A stretch of DNA of 64,000 nucleotides from Clytia hemisphaerica (taxonomy: Eukaryota > Cnidaria > Hydrozoa > Leptothecata > Clytiidae), in assembly GCA_902728285.1 (NCBI GenBank), contig CACVBU010000532.1, positions 894,059-958,058 of the forward strand, given 5' to 3'. Numbering within the stretch: position 1 is the stretch's first letter; every line of letters begins with the position of its first letter. The position numbers were made by a program, and so were the translations under genes. Positions 11,950 to 22,370 of the stretch are shown piece after piece. The notes beneath the pieces are model-generated. The model did no database searches. It was not told the DNA's origin and saw only the letters and a program-made list of their open reading frames with translations.

Positions 11950-14563
11950 TTGGTTGCGAGTAATGATGTTTTTTTATGTTTTTATGTCTTTTGTATACAA
12001 TAAAGGTTTAGTGGGAAAGGTGTATTTCAGTTCTTCATCATTATTTATGAGGTGCCAGTGTCTATGGAGTATTTGTTTCAAGGGAGCCAAGCTCTCATAG
12101 TATTCTACAATAAAGGGTAGGGGGTTGCTGTATTCACCGTTTTCATGGTTATTAGTGGTTTTATTTGGTATTCTCCTTTTGTGGAAACAGTCGTTTTGGC
12201 TAATGTTGTGAAGTTTCTTGAATTGTTCATTTATCAGTGTCAGGGGGTAGCCCCGCTGTATTAATGTCGAGCCGAGTTCACTCAATTCTTTTTTCAAAAT
12301 TCTGTCATCAGTTGTTAAAAAGCGGTACCTAAGCGCCTGTGTGTAGACGACGTTTTCTTTAGTGTGGTTCGGATGGTATGACGAGTAGTGTAAGAGTGAT
12401 TTTGCATCTGTCGGTTTTTTATAAACCTTACTTTTAAATTCTTTTGTTGATTTGTCATGTATATTGTTGTGTCTAGAAAGTTGATTTGTCGGGGGAATCT
12501 TCGATCGTGAACTGTGGTTGGGTGGATAGAGTTTATGTGGGTTTCTAAATCTTTTAATTTCTGAAGGCTTCCAGCCCAAAGAATAAAGATGTCATCTAGA
12601 AATCTTACATATCTAGTATGTATTCCAGAAATGGGTTTTATGAGAATCTTTTCTTCTTCTAGTTTCCGAGAAATAAGGTCGCGTACGGCGGCGCCATTTT
12701 GGTTCCCATCGCTGTCCCGAAGCGTTGGTGGTAGAGTGTTTCTTCAAAAGTGAAGTAGTTGTTTTCTAGGACAAATTTAAAGAGTGTCTCTAAAATTTTG
12801 TTGTTCGGTGTATAAGTAGGGAGTGACTTTTTATGTAATTTTGTATAATGAAGGCATGCTTCAATGCCCTCGTTATGGGGTATATTGGTGTATAATGATT
12901 TGACATCAATAGTGAGGAGGTATTTTGTTTTGTTTGCAAGGTTTTCTTTGTCATCAATCTTTTTAAATTGTGATACTTTCTGTTAACGAGTTTACAGACG
13001 AACAATGGCCTTCCTGGAATTCCTGCTTGGGATTTAGGTAGGATATAGAAAAGGTTGATTCGTGGTTCCTTTGGTGGTAGAAGATATTAAAGGTTCTTCG
13101 TTTATGTGGTAATGGTAAAGTATAGTTTCAGGAAGGCAGTTAAATTGTTTGGATATCTTTTAAAGGATTACTTCCGTCATTCCGTAAGAAGTTGTATCAG
13201 TCAGATGATCAAATACTTTTTGTTGTATCCTCCTTGTCAAGGATACAATAGAGCCGCCTTTGTCGGCTTTTTTAATAACAATTGATTTATGGTCTCAGTC
13301 TTTTTAGTGCTTTATATTCATGAGTGTTAAGTTTTTTGTTGTTGGTCTCTTGTTGAGTTTTTTAAAAAACGGTGGTCTGTGGGATGTTTTTCGGAAGTAG
13401 GATCTATTTTTGGATTATCTGGGATAGGAGCTATCCAGTTTGTTTTTCGAAATAGTGGTTTAATTTTTCGAGGGTGATTTCGAAAAAGTATCTTGGGATA
13501 TCTGTTGAAGAAGTTTTCGATAGCGAATTTAAGGTGTTTTTTCAAAGTAGTGGCTTGTGGTGTAGGGACAAAAGTGAGTCCTTTGTTTAATGCGTCTTTT
13601 TCGACTTGTCGTGGTTTAGTTTTGAAAGTTTTCACAAGACTTTGGGTGGTTCGACACAAGAGCTGATGAAAAAGTGTATAAGAAATTTGTGGTATGGTTG
13701 GGGTGTGGCTTTTTATGTATGTTAAATTTTGTATCAAAAATATTACAGTATTACAAAAAGTCTAGTTTTTTTGCATCCTCGGTTTTTGTTGGGTCGGATC
13801 TTGTTGATGGTTGTTGTTCTCCCATTCCTCTTCTCTCGGGGTCGTTGTTCTCTTTGAGTTTATTTCTTCGTCTGCCTCGATGTTTTTCCTCAACCTGCAT
13901 TGTGAGAGATTTTTTTTGGATTAGGAGGCGTTTCTCCTGATAGGACTCCTGCTGTTGCAGGTGGTGTTCTATCAGGACCTCCAGAGTGTAGTGCTGGCAC
14001 GAGTTAAGCCTCGTCCCATATGTTTTGTGGTTATTGGAAAGGTTTTCCTTGGTCTTAACTTGAATAGTTAAGCCTCCTGGAATCTTGTTCTTGGATTGAA
14101 CTTTTAATAGTTTGGATAAATTTGTGGAGTGGTACAAGGTTTGTTTGGTTAGCTTAAAGTGTTCGGCGACGTTGTTCGGTTCTCTCAATTTCGGTGTGGT
14201 TTTGTTGTTTGTTTGTTGGTGCTTGAATCTTCCAATGTTCTGATCAATCAAAGATTGGATTCGGTCTTCATTTTTTGTGGTTTCGTTAGATCTTTTGGGT
14301 ATTCTGTAAGAGCCTTTGGTGGTTACGTTGTGTTTTGAGGTTGAAGCATTTTCGTTGTGGTTCGATGTTGAAGCTTTTTTGTTGTGGTTTGAGGTTGAAG
14401 CATTTTGGTTGTGGTTTGAGGTTGAAGCATTTTGGTTGTGGTTTGAGGTTGAAGCATTTTGGTTTTGGTTTGAGGTTGACGCAGTTTCGTTTTGGTTTGA
14501 GGTTGACGCAGTTTCGTTCTCCTTGTAAGGTTTTCCCTGTGGAAATGGAAGTTCCGATAGCAA
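11950..14563 (-). pseudogene. PLE copy 1 reverse transcriptase, broken by frameshifts
   Basis: Four main pieces: 13751-14563 (repeat-rich N terminus), 13327-13737 (ALNKGLTFVPTP, a PLE hallmark), 12790-13005 and 11974-12579 (RT end). The catalytic-block region 12580-12790 is scrambled by one-base gaps relative to copy 2, for example where copy 2 reads FLDDIF. Many lesions are single-base deletions, which may be mutations or uncorrected sequencing errors. Template-primed transposition is the family role; this copy looks inactive as read. Confidence 0.75.
14336..14520. repeat. 27-bp minisatellite inside PLE coding region, about 7 units
   Basis: Unit close to GAGGTTGAAGCATTTTGG plus TTGTGGTTT. 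In coding sense it gives a nine-residue repeat of type N-x-N-x-x-A-S-T-S. The unit length is a multiple of three, so copy-number change keeps the frame. Confidence 0.85.
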
Positions 14564-14570
14564 GTGACGT

Positions 14571-14650
14571 CGGATTTTGTTCGTATTGGTAAGGACTGGC
14601 GAAAGGTCTCGATTTTTGTTCGTATTGGTAAGGACTGGTGAAAGGTCTCG
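14571..14650. repeat. 40-bp tandem duplication in PLE 5' region
   Basis: TTGTTCGTATTGGTAAGGAC followed by TGGYGAAAGGTCTCG occurs twice head to tail. A second small tandem (20 bp, twice; GTGTGTTGTGAGAGAATTT) lies at 15131-15172. Confidence 0.7.
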
Positions 14651-15566
14651 TAATTCGGAGTCGTTTATGTCTAAAAAGTAATTTGTAGAAGGTTGTTTTA
14701 GTGGTTGAGAAAATAGGAGGGTGGTTTTAAGTAGTGTTGTTTAATAAGAGTAGATTTTATTGAACTGTTGATTCAGCTGTGTAGTAGTTTTTTGTTGAGA
14801 TATCTGTGGATTTATAAGAAAGGGTTTTCTTTTCTGTATATGGTTTAAGTTATGCATTGGTTTCTACAGGAAGCTTAGTTCTTATACTAAATGTAGAATG
14901 TTCTTGTGAAAAAATGACTTCACTTTTTCACGAGCACTTTATGTATATAAAGTCTATTGTAAATGGTTTAGTTTGGTTGGTTAGCGAAAATGATTTGCCG
15001 TAGAATAAAAAGAGAATAATAGGCTTCCATTGTTTTCATTAGAAGCGTGTTTTGTGTTTGCTCGGAACGAACTTTATTAAAATATTTTAGTTGAAAATGT
15101 TTTTGAGATTTTTTTCAGAAATGAACAGAGTGTGTGTTGTGAGAGAATTTTGTGTGTTGTGAGAGAATTTGAAAGAGTTGTGTTTTTGTAAGATTTAATA
15201 TTTTTGAAAATATTGGTGCAAGACCTCTGTTATCTTGAGGATCTTGGGTGCAAATCACGTTTACATTTAGGTGTAATAGCATAAGTTTTCTTTTAGAATT
15301 CTGTCTACTGTATTCTTGTGAAAAAAAGGGGGGTTGAGTGGTCAAGAGGATAGAGGTTAGTGTTATTACAGTTATTTTTTCAAAAATATCTTACGAAATT
15401 TTCTGAAGTATATTTCGCAGGATTTTTTCGTTACTTTTTAATAATTTTTTATTGTAATTTTTTCAAGATACAAAGTGCTACTCGTTTGTAACTTGAGTGG
15501 AATTGTTTCTGTATCGATTTCCTCTACTTTACATTGTAAAAAAGTGACAACAATGCTAAAAATTGG

Positions 15567-17672
15567 CTTTTATGAAGGATTGAGTAGATCCAGTTTCCTA
15601 GTCTACTGTGTAGAGTACTCTCTAATTCCCTATAGGTTTTTACGTGTTAAAAACTACAGGTTGGTGTTTTTGTTTGTATTAAGGTTGTGTGGGTGTGGTC
15701 CATCGTTGAGTTTTCGTGGACTTTTTTCGTAGGTAGTGTTTTAAGGAAAAGATTTCGAGGTCTTCTGTCGAAAGTCTATCACTCAAACAAAGTTTTCGGC
15801 CCTTATTTCGATAACTTCTCGTGATAGGTGGGCCAAACTACTTGGTATAGTAGAGTCCTCTCTTTCCTTTTTGGGTTGTCAGAACCTTAGCATGCTAATT
15901 CTCTGTAGGGGGGATATCATATAAGTTTTCTTACCCGTCATGTCAAAATCTTCAATGTCGCTAGTGCGTTTTATATCATTCATCATTTCTGCGTGTGTTC
16001 TGGAGGTAGGTGGTCTTGGAAAGGATAAGCTCGGTGAGGCTTTTCCATGTGTGTTCTCTCAAGGCCTGGTTTCTATTTCGTTTTTGTTTCAAGTCATATG
16101 ATTGGTTGGTTGGAGTATGATGTAATCCCATTGGTTTATTTTGTGTTTTAGGGGATGGTTTCCATTATTGTACGGGTGTTAAGCTATTTTGATTGGTTCA
16201 CTTTTTTAGTCTATTGTTTTGCTTTTGAGGTGTATTGTTTTTGAGTGATTATTTTCGCGTGTCCGCGTTTTAGGTGTACCGTAGTTGTTGTTAGATCCGT
16301 ACATAGTAGTGCTTAGTCTTTTTTGTTGAGGGCGTGGGGCATGTATCTTTTCGCCCGATTTAGCTAAGTTGGTTGGTAAGCAAGTGGTAGGAAATGTAAT
16401 AATGTATAGGTCAAGTTAGGAGTAAATTTATTAGAAATATCTATTTATTTGAAAATATACTATTATTTCAAAACGGGTTTTAATTGAAAAACAGATTTAC
16501 AAAGACAGTCAAATTTTTACTAAAATATTTATCCTGGTGATATTTACAAGGTTATTTTTCACCGAATTTGGTGCGAGTAATGATGTTTTTTATGTTTTTA
16601 TGTCTTTTGTATACAATAAATGGTTTAGTGGGAAAGGTGTATTTCAGTTCTTCATCATTATTTATGAGGTGCCAGTGTCTATGGAGTATTTGTTTCAAGG
16701 GAGCCAAGCTCTCATAGTATTCTACAATAAAGGGTAGGGGGTTGCTGTATTCACCGTTTTCATGGTTATTAGTGGTTTTATTTGGTATTCTCCTTTTGTG
16801 GAAACAGTCGTTTTGGCTAATGTTGTGAAGTTTCTTGAATTGTTCATTTATCAGTGTCAGGGGGTAGCCCCGCTGTATTAATGTCGAGCCGAGTTCACTC
16901 AATTCTTTTTTCAAAATTCTGTCATCAGTTGTTAAAAGTCGGTACCTAAGCGCCTGTGTGTAGACGACGTTTTCTTTAGTGTGGTTCGGATGGTATGACG
17001 AGTAGTGTAAGAGTGATTTTGCATCTGTCGGTTTTTTATAAACCTTACTTTTAAATTCTTTTGTTGATTTGTCAATGTATATTGTTGTGTCTAGAAAGTT
17101 GATTTGGTCGGGGGAATATTCGATCGTGAACTTGATGGTTGGGTGGATAGAGTTTATGTGGGTTTCTAAATCTTTTAATTTCTGAAGGCTTCCAGCCCAA
17201 AGAATAAAGATGTCATCTAGAAATCTTACATATTCTAGTATGTATTCCAGAAATGGGTTTATGAGAATCTTTTCTTCTTCTAGTTTTCCGAGAAATAAGG
17301 TCGCGTACGGCGGCGCCATTTTGGTTCCCATCGCTGTCCCGAAGCGTTGGTGGTAGAGTGTTTCTTCAAAAGTGAAGTAGTTGTTTTCTAGGACAAATTT
17401 AAAGAGTGTCTCTAAAATTTTGTTGTTCGGTGTATAAGTAGGGAGTGACTTTTTATGTAATTTTGTATAATGAAGGCATGCTTCAATGCCCTCGTTATGG
17501 GGTATATTGGTGTATAATGATTTGACATCAATAGTGAGGAGGTATTTTGTTTGTTTAGCAAGGTGTTTCTTTGTCATCAATCTTTTTAAAAAGTCTTTTG
17601 TGTCTTTAATGAAGGAGTGTAAGTTTGGTGTTAGTGGCTGTATGCATTTTGTCAAGAATTGTGATATTTTCA
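15567..17672 (-). mobile_element. Penelope-like element, copy 2 (5'-truncated)
   Basis: Matches the RT and 3' half of copy 1 (10957-12979). It lacks the N-terminal coding region and is cut at about 17666-17672, where it joins LINE sequence over a short shared ATTTTC. Its reading frame is intact through the RT core, unlike copy 1. Head-to-tail placement next to a longer copy is usual for PLEs. Confidence 0.8.
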
Positions 17673-18228
17673 GTGAGGCATCCAGCTCTGCTTTATCGCG
17701 TTCATTTTTGTGGGATTGCTGTAGCATCAGTTCAATGTCAATTAGTTTCTGATTTGTTTTATTGGTTTTGAAATTCTTTTTGGAGAGTTTTTTACGTTTT
17801 CTCATTGGAATACAACGATCTCTTGGAATCTTTGAAAAATTTTTTGGAGGTTTTCTCTTTGGCAAATGCTTTTTCACAATCAGAAGACATTTTTCAAGGA
17901 AGTTGGCATATTGACGATTTGGGTCATATAGATTTGTGTCCAGTTCTTGAGACCAATTAATGTCTGTTAATTCTTTGTTATTAATTTCCCAGTCAATCTT
18001 ATCACTTTGGAAGTTGGAGAGGTCAAATTTGCTTATTAAGTTACGTTCTTTAGTTTCTCCGAATTGTTTATCAAAATTCAAATGTGTTGTAACATCTACA
18101 ACAAGATGATCTGAATAAATAGTAGGTGAGCATGTGTAATTAAATATAGTGTCTGTGTTGTTTGTGAATAGAAAGTCTAAAATATTATCACGGTGTGTTG
18201 ATTTGTGTATCAGTTGATTAATGTGCAA
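16552..18228 (-). CDS. Fusion reading frame: LINE endonuclease/linker joined to PLE reverse transcriptase (558 aa)
   Basis: One uninterrupted frame crosses the LINE2/PLE2 junction. Residues 1 to about 185 are the LINE endonuclease tail (THRDNILDFLF, YSDHLVV) and its basic linker. From about 186 it is PLE: SQFLTKCIQPL, then DVKSLYTNIP (motif A, about 235), GTAMGTKMAPPYA (about 296), RFLDDIFILW (catalytic, about 338), FLDTTIY (about 377) and a C terminus ending RTKFGEK. The upstream PLE RT1/RT2 region and any GIY-YIG domain are missing. The ATG at 18228 is internal to the LINE frame, so translation from it is not assured. It is probably a chance product of the rearrangement; expression would make it notable. 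Confidence 0.75.
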   Translation of the reverse strand: MHINQLIHKSTHRDNILDFLFTNNTDTIFNYTCSPTIYSDHLVVDVTTHLNFDKQFGETKERNLISKFDLSNFQSDKIDWEINNKELTDINWSQELDTNLYDPNRQYANFLEKCLLIVKKHLPKRKPPKNFSKIPRDRCIPMRKRKKLSKKNFKTNKTNQKLIDIELMLQQSHKNERDKAELDASLKISQFLTKCIQPLTPNLHSFIKDTKDFLKRLMTKKHLAKQTKYLLTIDVKSLYTNIPHNEGIEACLHYTKLHKKSLPTYTPNNKILETLFKFVLENNYFTFEETLYHQRFGTAMGTKMAPPYATLFLGKLEEEKILINPFLEYILEYVRFLDDIFILWAGSLQKLKDLETHINSIHPTIKFTIEYSPDQINFLDTTIYIDKSTKEFKSKVYKKPTDAKSLLHYSSYHPNHTKENVVYTQALRYRLLTTDDRILKKELSELGSTLIQRGYPLTLINEQFKKLHNISQNDCFHKRRIPNKTTNNHENGEYSNPLPFIVEYYESLAPLKQILHRHWHLINNDEELKYTFPTKPFIVYKRHKNIKNIITRTKFGEK

Positions 18229-18341
18229 GTCTGCTTTAAAAACATTTAAAACGTCCAGAAGCTGTTTATTGCAATTTCGTGTTGGGGTTGAAGTCTCATC
18301 ATTAAGAGGTGTGTGTGTGGTATGTTAAAATCCCCAAGGAT

Positions 18342-18975
18342 TTATGTGTCAGGTGTACAATCAGTAATACTATCAATTTTTGCTATCATTGCAGAAAGGA
18401 GTTCTTGTAATTCAGGTGCTTCAGATTTGTGGTCTGGATTGTTGGGTTGTCTGTAGATAACACAGAGAAGAATATTAAAATTCGAAAATGGGCTCGAAGA
18501 ATGGTGCAATGTCATTACGCACATAAAATGCAACGTTTTCCGCTTGCTCTGCCATATTTCGATTTTACTCTGTCTCTGTTTTTCTTAAAAAAAGTGTAAT
18601 TTTCAATCTCAAGTTCTCCTTTTTTGTGATTGTCTGTTAACCAGGTTTCGGTTAAGCCTAAAAACAGTTGTTTTGAGCTGTTTGTAAGATCTTTGAGGTA
18701 GGGTATACAGATGAAGGTTTTGTTTGTGGGCAAAGTCCTTGTATATTGACAAACGAAAACATATTCAGTGTAGGTTTAGAAGTAGTTTTGGTAGTCGGGT
18801 CAGCATCAGTAAGGGCAGTCACTGTCCCAGTAGATTCCTTAGAAATGTTGGTTCCATTGTTGGGTGCTGGGGTGGTAGATGATGTAGGGGATGTTGACGA
18901 TTTAATGTTTGTTGAGGTTGATGTGACAAATCGTGGTTCCTGAATTGTATTTGTTGGTTTTGGTTGCTGAAACAA
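18342..18975 (-). pseudogene. LINE copy 2 endonuclease N-terminal half, broken
   Basis: Same pieces as copy 1 (VNIQGLCPQTKP, LTETWL, VIYRQPNN), with an added 2-base insertion near 18706 that splits the frame once more. The TAA before ILGDFNIP is shared with copy 1. Confidence 0.8.
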
Positions 18976-19940
18976 TTGTTCACAAGAGAGATTATTTGTG
19001 TGCGAAAGTTGTCCAGGATTGCGAGAAAATCCTGAGGTTCATCATTACGATTGTTTTGCTTTTTCTGATGTCGTTTGGTTCCCTTAACATGCGTGAATTT
19101 GCAGTCAAGATTAAAGCATTCCCCTCTTGTAATAGATGATGAGCACATCCTCAGGTGGAAGCTTTGGCACTTGGTACCTAGGTTGCAGCCTCTTGGTTGT
19201 TTGTTGCCATATTTGAGCAATTTTGTACAGGCTTTAGGATGGATAAATTGACAGTCTCAGCCTTTCAGTCCATATTTACATTTTCCTTTTATGTAAAAGC
19301 GACATATTTGATCATTTGTCTTTGATTTGGTCTGAGATCTTGATCCAGGATATTGGGCGTGATCGTTGTTGCTGTTGTTCAAGTTGATTTCATTTGGTGG
19401 TCCGCGAGCTGTTTGGTTTATTATGTTGGAAGTATCGTCTTCTGTCATTGGTGCGTTGATCTCATCATCCTCATCTACTACACTCCAAGTAGATTTGTCC
19501 TGGGATTCAGTTGATCTTGGTGTTTTGTTTGGTGGGTTCGGTGTGTTACTATCATGGGGGAAAGACACAGTGTTATCTTGGCAGGATTGACATAGGAAGA
19601 TCATGCCTGGAATTTTGAAAAGTGTATCGCGTATTGCCTCATTATGATCAACTAGGTTCATATCTTTCAAAAGATTCAGGTAGCACTTACTTTTTGACCA
19701 CATGATGCACACTGGAGAAAGGGTTCATCATTGAGTTTGATAACATAGGACATGTTGCAGATCTGGCATACATCTGGAAAAAAGCTTTTGACTTTGAGGC
19801 AGAGCTTTTGGACAAGTTCATTCTTGTTAGCAGATTCAACTTCCTGCTTTGACAGGAAGTTAAGTGTGTCGTGAATTGTGTCTTTGTCTTGTTAAAGAGT
19901 TTTTATGGTAAATTGATTATGCATGTCTGTCTGGGTTTCC
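18819..19940 (-). pseudogene. LINE copy 2 ORF1 (CCCH/CxxC zinc fingers), broken
   Basis: Same finger order as copy 1, with the same TGA between the first finger's halves near 19257. This copy keeps the upstream ORF1 start region (about 19826-19940), including a Lys/Glu-rich helical segment before CQICNMSYV, and shows a further in-frame TAA near 19890. Confidence 0.7.
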
Positions 19941-19961
19941 AAAGTTTAGAAAATCTGTCAA

Positions 19962-20501
19962 GGGGCCATCGACAAACGATTTTCCTTTTTTTTAACGGCT
20001 TCTGGCCGTAAGGGGTGGGAGGGGGTCACTGCAATGTCGTTAAAAAGGTTAAAAAAAAGGGAAAGTCTCACTCAAAATTTCATCAGTCCAAAAAGTAGAA
20101 ACATGTGAAGAAAGGCTAAGACGACCAAAGCAACCACACGACATTCACCTTATTCCCGATCACCAATTAATGCTTCGACGAGAAAAATGACTGGTCACGT
20201 GACTAAAGTCGGCAATTTTTCCCTCCGCCTCAGTTGACTCCTTGCTCCACCCATCCCGCCCTGACTTGTTGCAGGGCTTGGAGTTTCAAAATTGAAAGGT
20301 CACGGCTCAAGACCACATGTTTAATCTGTGTGAAAAGAAGAACTTTGAGGATTACGAATCGAAAGAACATGGCGGTAATGGACCAGTGAAAGTATTTACT
20401 TTTGAAGAATTTTTCGGCCGCTAAGACGTAGGGGGGAGGGGTTCTGAACCTTAACGGCCTCAGGCCGTTAAAAAAAAGGAAAGTTGTTTGTCGACGGCCC
20501 C
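19962..20501. mobile_element. MITE with about 50-bp TIRs and CAA target duplication
   Basis: TIRs begin GGGGCCATCGACAAACGAT and GGGGCCGTCGACAAACAACT (on the complementary strand). They extend through an A/T run and a self-complementary TTAACGGCCTCAGGCCGTTA. CAA flanks both ends (19959-19961 and 20502-20504). The 3-bp duplication and GG start fit PIF/Harbinger-type elements. Confidence 0.75.
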
Positions 20502-20508
20502 CAACAAG

Positions 20509-20804
20509 ACTACCCTACGGGCGCACCGTACATTGCAAGCGCACCGTCGAATAAGGGTACTTTTTTTTCATCAAAATCCAATCAAAACACTTGACATGAT
20601 AAGTCTGGTGTGCCCAGTATTCTTTGATTTTTTTATACTGCAGAGAAATTGTACGGTGTCCAAGATTTCCTGTATGCAACACTGGACATTACACTGGACA
20701 ATTGAGTCTTATATTTTGGTAAAATATACATCTATCTATCTATCAAAGGATACTTTTTGACATCAAACAAAAACACCAAACATTCTGGTGCGCTGGTAGG
20801 GTCG
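20509..20804. repeat. Probable MITE with ACCCTAC..GCGCACC ends
   Basis: ACCCTACGGGCGCACC at about 20511 is matched inverted by GGTGCGCTGGTAGGGT ending near 20802. GCGCACC also repeats inside (20537). A (CTAT)n microsatellite lies at about 20731-20743. Target duplication not resolved. Confidence 0.45.
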
Positions 20805-20814
20805 TTCAACAAAA

Positions 20815-21199
20815 AGTTACATCAAAATGCCAAAAATATTTTGTTCAACCACCTTCACTTCAAGATAGACCACCATAGAATGAACTTCCTTTTATAGAAT
20901 GAACCATATTCATGTGGCTTTCATCAATTTTAATGACTTTTTTGACTAATGACCAAGTTAAAATTTTTTAATTTTTTTATATTTAAGTATTAAAAAGGCA
21001 TGCATTCAAATAATAAAGGTTTAAAATTTTTCTCTGGGCTAGTTAGTAAAATATCTCAAATAGGCTCTGTGATGGAGTGCAAGGCTGAAAGCCCCATGAA
21101 TATCGTTCATCCTATAAAAGGAAGTTCATTCTATGGTGGCCTATCTATCTTGAAGTGAAGGTGGCTGAACAAAATGTTTTTGGCATATTGATGTAACTG
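20815..21199. repeat. Large hairpin, about 110-bp near-perfect arms
   Basis: Arms 20815-20930 and 21085-21199 are almost fully complementary, for example CCACCATAGAATGAACTTCC against GGAAGTTCATTCTATGGTGG. The loop is about 150 bases. A read-through transcript would form a long double-stranded hairpin. Confidence 0.75.
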
Positions 21200-21235
21200 A
21201 CAAAACAAGGGTTTACAGACAGACTGTTTCAAACA

Positions 21236-21335
21236 TTCTGTATCAGACTGATCTACCTTCACCAAGCTCTATAATTTTAGAACTTTGTATGTTGAGGTAA
21301 TTTTTATTTTTTCTAAAATTCTGAGCTTGGATTCC
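21236..21335. repeat. Dispersed repeat R, 3' hairpin end (copy 2)
   Basis: Contains CCAAGCTCTATAATTTTAGA and TCTAAAATTCTGAGCTTGG, an inverted pair also found near 51340 and 52755. Confidence 0.6.
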
Positions 21336-22235
21336 AACGCAAGACATGTCGCCGTAACTCAATTGCCATGAAACTGTTTACATCAGATTAAAAAAATATT
21401 GTGAAAATAAAGAACCACTCTCTTTGTCTATAAAATCCTCAACTCTTGTTGCTTTTTACCTACATCGTCTCAACTCCCAAGCTGGTGGCTGGACTTGTTT
21501 TGATTTCGAAAAAACATGGACCCGATCCGCCATTTTTAAAATAAAATCGGCGCTGTATTTTATTAGGCGCCAAAGGCATAGATTTTATGATCTATAGATC
21601 TTCTTGTGGAGCAAGACTTTTGAATTTCGTGCGTTTTAATTAGGAAGGTGCGGAGACCTTACAGGGAAAGTATCTTCGAAAAAAAGTATTTTAGTTGATA
21701 TTGCCTTAGAATTCGCTTTTTAATAAGATTAAACATAATAGAAATTTCAAACAAAACAAGTTTATCAATCAATAGAGATTTTTAATAAAAGAATGTTTAA
21801 CTCTTTCAGGTCCCTTTCAGGGCAACGAAAATCGAAAAAATCGTTTTTTAGAAGTTCTAACTTTGGAGCAATCTAAATCATGGCCCCCGTCACCAATATT
21901 TTACAAAGTAATTTTTTTTACTTTAAAAGATCTTACATATACCGTTTAGAGGGGTGAAATAAGGGTGAAAAGTCTTCGTCGCCCAACCATGGTGGGCGAC
22001 ATATTTTTTTGGCCCCCTCAATTCCATTCGCACGCCGGGGGCCATGTAATAGGTCATGTTTGGGTTTGTTGGAAAGCTCTTTTTATGCTCTATCTTTTCA
22101 GCCAGATTTTTTAATTAGATCTTCACAAAATGTTACGGCAGCCGAAAAGTATCGTTCCAAATGGAACGAAATTAGCTGGGGCCGTTCTGAAAGAGTTAAA
22201 AAACAGCTGATTGGCTAGGTTTTTGGGCCCATTTT
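21336..22235. other. Non-coding DNA, nothing assigned
   Basis: No gene seen. A short near-palindrome, GTCGCCC-AACCATGG-TGGGCGAC, lies at 21979-22001. Confidence 0.5.
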
Positions 22236-22370
22236 GGTGAATCTCTTGGCTCGTACATCGATGAAGAACGTTGCCATTCGCGTTTAGTAGTGTGAATTGC
22301 AGAATGAAGTGAATCATCGAATCTTTGAACGCAAATTGCACTCTCTGATATCCGGAGAGTACGTCTCTGA
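22236..22370 (+). pseudogene. 5.8S rRNA-derived fragment (likely pseudogene)
   Basis: Carries the universal 5.8S landmarks in order: CTTGGCTCGT, CATCGATGAAGAACG, GTGTGAATTGCAGAAT, GAATCATCGAATCTTTGAAC, GCAAATTGCACTCTC, and the closing TCCGGAGAGTACGTCTCTGA. The block after GAAGAACG (TTGCCATTCGCG) deviates from the expected GCAGC-type sequence, and the 5' TAGCGGTGGATCACT is eroded to TTGGTGAATCTCT. No 18S or 28S sequence was seen on either side, so it is an isolated piece, not an rDNA unit. Confidence 0.75.

Larger units (their letters stand above)
10957..15566 (-). mobile_element. Penelope-like element, copy 1 (long copy)
   Basis: A PLE in the same orientation as the LINE. From right to left: a 5' region with short tandem repeats, an Asn/Ser/Thr-rich N-terminal coding part, the PLE-specific ALNKGLTFVPTP motif, an ADKGGSIV-like segment near 13260, the RT core and the 3' part. 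No GIY-YIG endonuclease follows the RT; the frame stops soon after TKFGEKY. Its 10957-12979 part matches 15567-17672 (PLE copy 2) with many single-base gaps and a 65-bp internal deletion. A complete copy directly downstream of a 5'-truncated one is a known PLE arrangement. Confidence 0.8.
17666..19958 (-). mobile_element. CR1/L2-like LINE, copy 2 (5' part only)
   Basis: 17666-19825 matches 8802-10959 with about 2 extra bases (TA near 18706). From 19826 to about 19958 it continues into LINE 5' sequence absent from copy 1: a frame reading DTLNFLSKQEVESANKNE leads into the CxxC finger. It is truncated on the left at the PLE junction and ends on the right at a MITE target site (CAA). Confidence 0.8.

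Noticed and set aside
14316-14592. Plus-strand frames with repeated EVEAFWLWF / LKHFGCGLR
   Set aside because: They are the complement of the PLE minisatellite; periodicity keeps several frames open.
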